Assembly: GCA_035578905.1 (NCBI GenBank)
Contig: JAQJVL010000800.1
Coordinates: 30,001 to 94,000, forward strand
Direction of reading: 5' to 3'
From: Stictocephala bisonia
Lineage: Eukaryota > Arthropoda > Insecta > Hemiptera > Membracidae
DNA length: 64,000 nucleotides
The notes beneath the pieces were generated by a model. That model worked only from the letters and a program-made list of their open reading frames with translations, did no database searches and was not told the DNA's origin. This document shows positions 57,296-64,000 of this stretch, piece after piece (the first letter of the stretch is position 1; every line of letters begins with the position of its first letter). The position numbers were made by a program, and so were the translations under genes.

Positions 57296-57892
57296 AGAAG
57301 AAGCACTTACCTGTTTCTAGCCTCAATTCACTTTTGTATTTCAGTGTTACTGTGTTTTATAACTTTTTTAGCCTCCTCATAACCTTGTGGAAAATCTATA
57401 GGTTTAAAATTTCCTTAATTCCGTCAGGTATCTAAATTTACTGTAAGCTACAGCTGTTTCAACGTTTTAACACTTCATCATCAGGCTTGGGACATTCACA
57501 CACCAAGTCATTATACAAAATATATCACGAGAAAACATAAAAACGCATAACACTTGTCCTGTACAGGTATTTTTATTATTTTTTATAATGTATTATTATT
57601 ATTGTAATAATTTTTTATCATTTTAATGAAATACTTTTATTAAAATGCTAAAATAAATTTTATTATTTTAAAAATGTGTGGCTACGGCGGTTTACCTGTA
57701 ATTATACCAAATTTGTATACCCGACGAAATTAAGGTAATTTTAAACCTATAGATTTTGTATAAATCAATTATACCTTTTCTGTTGTATATTTTGTCATTA
57801 ATTAATTTATTTACGATGTTTCTTTTGTTTCATTTATACATAGTTTAATGACAAATGATGTGATAAAATGATTGATATGTAATTTGCTTTAA
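57296..57892. other. AT-rich sequence, possible retroelement tail
   Basis: ACAGCTGTTTCAACGTTTTAA and CTTCATCATCAGGC near 57450-57490 form the inverse of a CTGATGATGAAG...CGTTGAAAC signature seen in some Penelope-like/LINE repeats. No gene. The TTAA at 57889-57892 starts the next candidate element. Confidence 0.3.
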
Positions 57893-59994
57893 CCCTGCAA
57901 TGGTGACGCCCTGTCTGACAGACAGTATCTGTTATTATTTTAAAATTCCAACAACAACATAAGAGGTGGCAGATTATACTTCTCAGTAGCTGCCACTTAG
58001 ACAGTTCTGATTTGTCAACTATAAGGACATAGTTGTCACATTTATCATATTGAGATTATATTAATTTACAGTCTCCTAGACCAGTGTCACCACTCACGTC
58101 TTGAATGCTTTCTTTCATTTAGGTAAGACATGTTTTATTTTTGTTTGTTAGACATAAATACTTGAAACTGCTAAACTTATAATATTTTTAATTAAATATT
58201 TTTTGATAAGAACTACATAGAAACGTGTTAATTTAGTTAGATTAGTTTATTTTTATAATTTATTTTAACAACCACATTTAGTTCAAAGGGCAGGGGTTAT
58301 GAGCCTACCAAGGTTAACAAGAGAGAGAATAATGCAGATATGTAACATGAACCAACAAGACACTGACATGTACGTGAGAAAACTATATAACGATGCAAAG
58401 AGTGTTGCTACAAAAAGAACAGGAAAACTAAGTATTCTTGCAAGAAGTGCTGTACTTATCTGTGCATAGAACATGTAGGCATTGTCTGCAAAAACTGTTT
58501 GTAATAACAAATGTCAGATCTAAACTTCTATCATGAAATGACTAAATGGTGAACATTGTTTATTTCTCATAATATGTATTTTTAATTGTTTCTCGTTTTT
58601 TCTTCAGTGAAATTGATATTTTATACTAATATTTGTAATTTTTCATTGATAGTAATTATTTTATTTAATAATAAGCAGTTAAGAAACAAGTTAGTTACAT
58701 AATTATTGTTTTAGCATTAAAACAAGTTTTTTTAAAGTAGATTATTAAATAAAATAGCTGAAAGTTTTTTGTTTCTCTATTGTTTTTTTTGAAGCAATAT
58801 AAATTTATGTTACACAAATAGATTTAACTCAAATCATATTTTAAGTAGTTATTTAATATAAACACATATAATCACTGCTAGCTTTTAAGATTATGATTAT
58901 ACAAATTTGTTTGCCTTTATGTGTACAATTTTAAAGGATTTTCGTCTTGAATAAAAAAACATATTGAATAAAGTTTATGAACAATATTTATAATAAACTA
59001 ACTAATAAATATATCTCAAACTATTTAAGCTGTTTTGGTATTTTTCCTGTGTAATTTTAAGAAAATATAAAAAAAATTAAGTACATGGTCTCATAGACCA
59101 TAGTCACTACATATATCACACAAATTCACATAACCACTGAAGGATTAGCACGTAACCCTTCTCGAGCTAATTTCTATTCTTAACGTAAGCGTATATGAAA
59201 CTTGGTTGGGTCCCTACTAAATTTGTTTACCAATATATAATATTAAGCTTCAAAATAACTATTATACTATGCTAAATGAACAAATTTTTGGCCGAAATAT
59301 TTTTAAAAAAATTTTTTCCCAAAAACAATACGGTACTTGTGTATATACATGTTATTAGCTTTAAGGGAAATTGTTTTGTGTGTTTTTACCCGTCACTAGC
59401 TTGTTCTACTAAAATCAGCTGTTAGGTAAGTTTGAAATAAAATACTAATTAGTTGTTAATTAAATTTCATTGTATAATCTAATGACTAAACATGATATTA
59501 CAAGTGTATTCAATCATATTTCTCTTTAGTATGATATGTCTCAAAGCAGATATCTGGATGCAAGTGAGGCTTTTCCTGACAGATTTTGCAAAAGTAAACA
59601 GCACTAAACTAGAAATAAAATAAACAGAACAAATCGAATTCATAGGCCAAAGTAACTTGTGTCTAAGTTAACAAAGTGTGTGTCGCGGAGTGCAGTAGAT
59701 GAAGGGCTGGGCACTGGACTAACAACAAAAGTTTTAGAGAGAGAGAAGGGTCGGAGAGGGTAGGGAAGGGATGGAAAGGGGGAATAAGCAATAGTATTGA
59801 GCGGAGGGTGTAGTATGACTAATAAAGAATTGTGTGTGACCTTGGGAGGCAGGGTGGGGATGAAACAAACTCAAATTTCATATGACAGGTATTCATGGCA
59901 AACGCTCGTTGAGCTAAAAACAGTGTGTATATACGCACACCGCTCGCTAGGAGAAAAATGTTTGCGTATATAATCAGGATACGATCACAAAGGG
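57893..59994 (+). mobile_element. Second piggyBac-type element, decayed (TTAA-flanked)
   Basis: TTAA at 57889-57892 is followed by CCCTGCAATGGTGACG, and ATCACAAAGGG is followed by TTAA at 59995-59998. Inside, at about 58395-58505, lies a piggyBac C-terminal cysteine-rich remnant. The CCCT...AGGG ends are short and imperfect, so the boundaries are tentative. The remaining 1.5 kb has no transposase frame. Confidence 0.45.
58395..58505 (+). pseudogene. piggyBac transposase C-terminal cysteine-rich domain remnant (family 2)
   Basis: A short + strand frame ending at the TAA near 58503 reads RCKECCYKKNRKTKYSCKKC, then CTYLCIEHVGIVCKNCL and stop. C..C....RK.K..C.KC...LC.EH....C..C is the C-terminal zinc-binding domain of piggyBac transposases. 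It differs from the copy at 55842-56163, so it belongs to another piggyBac family. The domain itself is open, but the sequence upstream carries stops and no catalytic part was found. Confidence 0.75.
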
Positions 59995-59998
59995 TTAA

Positions 59999-60402
59999 AT
60001 CATTTTGGGATCAATAATTTAAAAGTCTATTACCTATTGTTGTTGTTGTGCTGTGAAAGCTTATATTTATATTCATTTAGTGATTAGAATCCGTCTATGT
60101 AAGAAAATACTTGTAAAATGGTGTTAGCATTTAATATGATAAATTTACTCGTCAGACATCTTATTCTGCATATTATTATTTTTTTTAATTGAAATTGCTT
60201 ACTAAGTGATTTTGGTAATTCTTAATAAACAAATAATAATGTGGTGTTGATGCTTTGTCAAGTCCCCTGCCTTAAGGATATAGAATTCACATAAACTTAT
60301 TTCATGCAATATTGAGGTCCTAATATCTATTTAAAAATTATATTTGTTTCATTTACATAAAAGTAAATTTTATTTATAATCAATGTTTTTTTTTATTTAC
60401 AG
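59999..60402. other. End of receptor intron 4
   Basis: AT-rich sequence leading to the exon 5 acceptor, with a poly-T-rich tract directly before it. No repeat recognised. Confidence 0.45.
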
Positions 60403-60476
60403 TGGAGCATGAACTACACAACTGGTTGGGGGTCCAGACAATCGCAAATCTTAACAAATCCAATGGAAATGAGACA
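60403..60476 (+). CDS. Sugar-type gustatory receptor, exon 5 (extracellular loop)
   Basis: The acceptor TTTTTTTTATTTACAG and donor GTAAGT bound 74 bp. Two bases complete the Leu codon begun in exon 4, then 24 codons end in phase 0. The frame begins LEHELHNWLGVQTIANLNKS and has two NxS/T sites (NKS, NET), as expected of an outside loop between helices 4 and 5. It is short, but the exact phase fit with exons 4 and 6 and the strong splice sites support it. Confidence 0.8.
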
Positions 60477-60850
60477 GTAAGTATGAATCATTTTGTAATT
60501 TTAATGGCTAATTTATTGAAATAAATTACTGTAAAATAGGAAAAGTAAACAGGAATAACTCTTTTAGCCATCGTAGTGTGAAAGTTATTATTACATTGAA
60601 TTTGTATTCGGTACATTGTGTTCTATACGTAAATTGAACTGTAACTTAGCTGTGTGTTATGATTTGTGAAGCTAAAATTTCAACAGATTTGATTTTTCTG
60701 AATAAAATCAGGATATTGTTACATCTTTACATTCTGTTTTAAGTCAGGTCAAAGCAAAGTAATTTATATTCAAAAATCACTTGAGGTCCTCAAGGTAATG
60801 AATTATTCATGAAACAGATTGTAAAGATATAACATTTAAACTCTTGAATG

Positions 60851-61000
60851 CGTGGTTGTTGGCACGGTGGTTCAGTGGCTAAGGCTTTGGACTGTGGGCA
60901 AGGCTCAAGGTTCGAGTCCCAACTAAGCCAACGGTCGGTACTTCACTCGTTAAATAAAGTTCATGTACAGGCCTGCAGGTCCATGTGAACTGGTCAATGA
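60851..61000 (+). mobile_element. tRNA-derived SINE, family B, full-length
   Basis: The head GGCACGGTGGTTCAGTGGC (A-box-like) is followed about 40 bp later by GGTTCGAGTCC (B box), then GGTACTTCACTCGTT, ACAGGCCTGCAGGTCCATG and a (TAAT)AAAAAAAAAG-type tail. The copy at 2385-2518 is the same family in reverse. It is not a functional tRNA gene, as the arms do not pair and a long body follows. Confidence 0.75.
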
Positions 61001-61545
61001 AGTAATAAAAAAAAAGAAAAAAAAAATGGTTGCAGGAGACAGGTGGGTTTTTTATTATTGATAATCCCTGTGTACCTTAATTGTTTTAAGGTTAAATTTG
61101 TAACAAATTCACAAGACTGGAATAAAACTGTAGATTTTTAAAGGTAACATTAAAGCAGATTCTCTTCTTTTTCAAGATTATTTCAAACAAATTTAGGTAG
61201 AAATCATAAGGATTGTAGTGTATAAGTGTTTACCATCACATAATACAGCTTGTTTGGTTAAGAAATTGCCAAGGTCAATCAAAAGTGCTCCATTGCTGAA
61301 GGCGTTTAAAGCTTGACTAAAAACAACCTTGATATCACAGGCGAGTTTTACAGCGTACGTGTTTTGGGTACACGAGTGGTAGAGCTAGTGATTGGCTAAC
61401 TGACATAAGTGCTGAAGTGGATAATAGGGTGGGTTACAAAAAATCAATATTTGTTTTTTCAAATGCTCTAGGGCAGAAAAGTTGCCCTATGGTGAAAGAA
61501 AAAAAGACATAAATGACCCAAATCGGTTAACATCTTCCAGTCACG
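61001..61545. other. Intron 5 sequence; possible decayed LINE end
   Basis: A stretch near 61258-61325 reads in one frame KKLPRSIKSAPLLKAFKA, like the LP..ik...l..FK end of a LINE reverse transcriptase. It is short and unsupported by other motifs. Otherwise unassigned. Confidence 0.3.
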
Positions 61546-62800
61546 CAACTAGAGGGGGGCCGATATATTTGTATCGAGTACTTTGTATCAGTTACTTACC
61601 ATGAGTATTGGTATCGGTTACGGGAAGATAAAAGTATCGGTTACAGAAACAGATACTTTCGGTATCGGTACTGAGCCCGGCCCAGCTGAGGCTGACTCAT
61701 CCGCTCCACAATAGAGCTAGGCAGACAAGTTGTGACTTGTAATTTGTCAGTATCTCCTCTATGCTGGTTTGTTGAGGTTGTTACTTGTGTGTTCAGTTGG
61801 TGTTTGCATTTGTACTGAATTCATTGTTTTGTGATTGTAATTGACTGTGTCTTGAGTGGATAAGTGTCAGTGTAGTGTACAAATGATTTGTATGTAAGTA
61901 CTTTGTAAATATTCTATTAGCAGTATTATAATTTATTAACAAAATGGATTTAAATCGAAAAAGGACAAGTGATATTTGGAATTTTTTTACACCTTTGAAT
62001 AAAGATCAAGCTCATTATAATATTTGCAAGTCTAAATTATCCTCTGGAAATGTTTCAAATTTAAAAAAACATGTATTAAGGAAACATCCTATCGTCATGC
62101 TCCCAAGCAATTCACCTTCAGACTTGTCAACAATTTCAACTGAACTAACTGAACCTATAAAAATTACCGAAGACACCCCTGTTATAGTTTTAGATAAATT
62201 ACCATCAACATCATCTATGCAAATCACAAACCAACCCAAAACAAACTTAACCAGCTCATTCCAGAACAATGTATTTAACTTAGGTAACAGTAGCTCCGAA
62301 AATCTTACAGCTGGATCTTCCCAAATCAAAAACAAAACACCATTTACAGGTAAAAAAACAAAGTTCCATGGCTGCATATATACCCAAAAAAATGACAACA
62401 AATGATAAATCAAAGATAGACAACGCTATTTTGAAAATGTTTGCATGGGATTTTCAGCCTTCACCATGGTGGAAGATAGAGGTTTCAAAAACCTCATGGG
62501 GGTTGTTGCACCCATGTATAAAATACCCTCAAGAAAATATTTTTCAAATACATTTTTGGTAGCAAAATATGAAGAGATTGCTAATAATTTGAAGCAAACA
62601 TTGAAAGGTGAAGCACGCAGTATTTGACTCACTACTGACTGCTGGTCATCGTCAGTCAAGGATGGTTACATAGCCATAACTGGTCACTACATAAATGACC
62701 AATTTGAAATGAAAACTGTATTATTGGACTGCTCTTAATTTAATGAAGCCCATACATCTGATAATCTTACAAATCATATATTATCTGTAACTAATAATTG
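61546..62800 (+). mobile_element. hAT transposon (ZBED-type), 5' half
   Basis: The start near 61549 (AGAGGGGGGCCGATATATTT, then repeated GTATCGGT words) resembles the left end of ZBED-type hAT elements, whose ends often repeat GTATCGG. A transposase start follows at 61944. Homology is lost near 62760 and no right terminal repeat was found before the SINE at 62945, so the element is truncated or its end has decayed. Confidence 0.6.
61944..62760 (+). pseudogene. hAT transposase with BED zinc finger, N-terminal part
   Basis: ATG at 61944 opens MDLNRKRTSDIWNFFTPL ... HYNICKSKLSSGNVSNLKKH and VLRKHP, a BED finger pattern (W..F, C..C-like pair, L..H....H). The first Cys of the usual pair is replaced by Tyr-Asn (HYNIC), so the finger may be damaged. 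A Ser/Thr-rich linker runs to about 62340. In shifted frames follow DNAILKMFAWDFQP, MVEDRGFKNLM and YKIPSRKYFSNTF, then, after a TGA near 62626, TTDCWSSSVKDGYIAITGHY, all typical of the hAT catalytic region. The RNase H fold's later parts and the dimerisation domain are absent. Confidence 0.85.
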
Positions 62801-62944
62801 GGAGATTACAAGCAAAATTTGAATTTGAACAATTATTTTTCAATCATCAAAGTTATTATTCCTAATTATTAAAAATTAAAAAATTAAGATGTAAGTTGTT
62901 AACAAAAATATTCAAATTTAGGAGCTTATTTTGCTTTCAGATTA

Positions 62945-63345
62945 GGCGCTTGTGACAAAATGCTGTAACACAGCTACTTGGGGATAAAGTTGTGGAGATT
63001 GTAAGTGGTTAGCTCTGTTTTGACCTTCTTAATACCAACACGGGGTCCACTCAGTGGTTGCTATCAACGTGGACATGACTAAATAGGTCTGGGGTGTCCA
63101 TGTTGGGTGGTGGACAGGATGTTGTGTAGGGAAGAGAATTGATTATCAAGCTTGTCAATTAGCTGGGAATCAGATCAATACTACTAATTGGTTTAGATTC
63201 CATTTAAGTATATTCCTAAGATGCCCTGGCTATTGTGCTATTCACAAATGGCTCTTTCTAAGGAAAGTCAACTCTTAGTTAGTAACCAGATTTCATAGAT
63301 CATTCACATTCATGTAATCATTCACATTCGCCTTAAAATAAGCAA
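62945..63345 (+). mobile_element. SINE-like repeat family A, near full-length
   Basis: It starts with TAACACAGCTACTTGGGGA and continues through a CAGTGGTTGCTATCAACG block, CAATTAGCTGGGAATCAGAT, CTGGCTATTGTGCTATT and a tail with repeated ATTCACATTC. It matches 8990-8530 (minus) and 1265-1500. This copy lies about 140 bp before the exon 6 acceptor. Confidence 0.65.
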
Positions 63346-63486
63346 AAGCTGTGTCAGCGTCTAAGAAATAATCTGAATTTAGATAAGAATATAAGTTTTA
63401 CAGAACAAAGTGTCTCATATCTGTCCATAATATGTCTTTGGACAGTGCCTAAGTTAACATACTAACTTGATTGTGTTCACGTTTAG

Positions 63487-63708
63487 CTGTTGCTGTCTGA
63501 TTACGTGGAGATATTTGCAATAAATACACACTGGTATCTGTTCCACAACTACTCGTACAGTACTTGGAAGGGATATGCCATTATTTGGATCAGCCTCTCT
63601 GGAACATTCATTTGGAACTTCACAGACCTCTTCATTATGTTGACTAGCTCCGCACTGGCGGCTCAGTTCCATATATTGACTAAAGCCTTGAGGGCCATCA
63701 GAGGACAG
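63487..63708 (+). CDS. Sugar-type gustatory receptor, exon 6 (TM5); gene continues beyond window
   Basis: This is 222 bp in phase 0 on both sides, after a GTTTAG acceptor and before a GTAAAT donor. The frame has DYVEIFAINTHW, then WKGYAIIWISLSGTFIWNFT and DLFIMLTSSALAAQFHILTK. The FxWNFxDLFIM..S..L..xF block is the best-kept stretch of the trehalose/sugar receptor family and makes the call firm. With this exon about 324 residues are encoded. Family members have roughly 400-480, so about 100 or more residues, including the last helices and the C-terminal TYxxxxxQF-type motif, should lie to the right of 64000. Confidence 0.95.
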
Positions 63709-63752
63709 GTAAATGCCCATACACAAGGGTAGTTTTATTACTCCTTAGATCA

Positions 63753-64000
63753 ATGTTTCCCAACCAGTGGTACGCGTACCACTTATGGTATGCAGAGGGC
63801 ACTGTGGTGGTACGTAATGACCAAGTGAACAAGACGTTAGAGTGAGGACGAGATAATTTTATTAGTTTAACGTATTTGAAACAAAGTGACTGACTTGAAA
63901 TAATAGTACGTAACATGAGCGAAATTTAAACTCTCACGCTCGGTGATCAGTATTCATTTAGGTATTAAATATTAATCAGCTATGAAAATATAACAATTTT
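63753..64000. mobile_element. Possible hAT-type repeat start in receptor intron 6
   Basis: GTTTCCCAACCAGTGGTACGCGTACCACTTATGGTA resembles the CAGTGGT..CAACC / GGTACGCGTACC ends of hAT (ZBED/Charlie-like) repeats, with the palindrome GGTACGCGTACC at 63771-63782. The rest of the element would be to the right of the window. The type is uncertain. Confidence 0.4.

Noticed and set aside
60851..60925. tRNA gene
   Set aside because: A and B boxes are present but the acceptor and anticodon arms do not pair, and a longer body with an A-rich tail follows, as in a SINE.

Overview
The window is eukaryotic and AT-rich, with GT-AG spliced exons, long introns, microsatellites and many transposon classes. 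Its one recognisable host gene is a sugar-type gustatory receptor (trehalose/sugar receptor family, like insect Gr5a/Gr64), so the source is very probably an insect. A hemipteran-like, repeat-rich genome is plausible, but the sequence does not fix the species.

Host gene. Six coding exons on the + strand (16305-16393, 17160-17303, 23172-23410, 32477-32680, 60403-60476, 63487-63708) join in a continuous reading frame of about 324 codons, and the last one ends in a splice donor. The gene runs off the right edge, so its C-terminal end (probably the last two transmembrane segments) is outside the window. Introns measure about 0.77, 5.9, 9.1, 27.7 and 3.0 kb. Almost everything else to the right of 16305 is transposon, satellite or unassigned intron sequence.

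Left flank (1-16304). This part holds a TA-flanked inverted-repeat element carrying a LINE tail and splitting a tRNA-derived SINE (about 2385-3640). It also has a TTAA-flanked element with GCCACCGGTGGC palindromes (3947-4630), a 430 bp homopurine tract (4949-5378), a long foldback element split by a SINE (8434-9888), and a decayed minus-strand LINE (about 10740-14165) with a second LINE tail inserted in it. A short tandem array lies at 15729-15980.

Intron 2 carries a LINE 3' remnant, a composite microsatellite, a 1.3 kb foldback element and a 1325 bp mariner. Intron 3 carries a tRNA-derived SINE and a striking array of 26 nearly identical 37 bp units, each containing a hairpin (26520-27483). 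Intron 4 carries a minisatellite, two small Helitrons, a 5'-truncated LINE with an intact 479-codon frame that landed inside a 128 bp tandem repeat, a possible TTAA-flanked MITE, a three-level transposon nest, and remnants of a second piggyBac. Intron 5 carries a SINE, the start of a hAT transposase with a BED finger, and another SINE.

The nest (41851-56525) is the most informative structure. A piggyBac element with 16 bp perfect terminal repeats and TTAA duplications has its transposase gene split by a 12.16 kb Helitron without a target duplication, and the reading frame matches on either side. The Helitron in turn is split inside its Rep domain by a 3091 bp hAT-type element with an 8 bp target duplication. 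Removing the layers gives 2511 bp for the piggyBac and about 9.06 kb for the Helitron, both normal sizes. The Helitron encodes, in order, a putative papain-like cysteine protease, AT-hooks, a 15-residue repeat region, an HUH Rep nuclease and a PIF1 helicase, now broken by stops and frameshifts.
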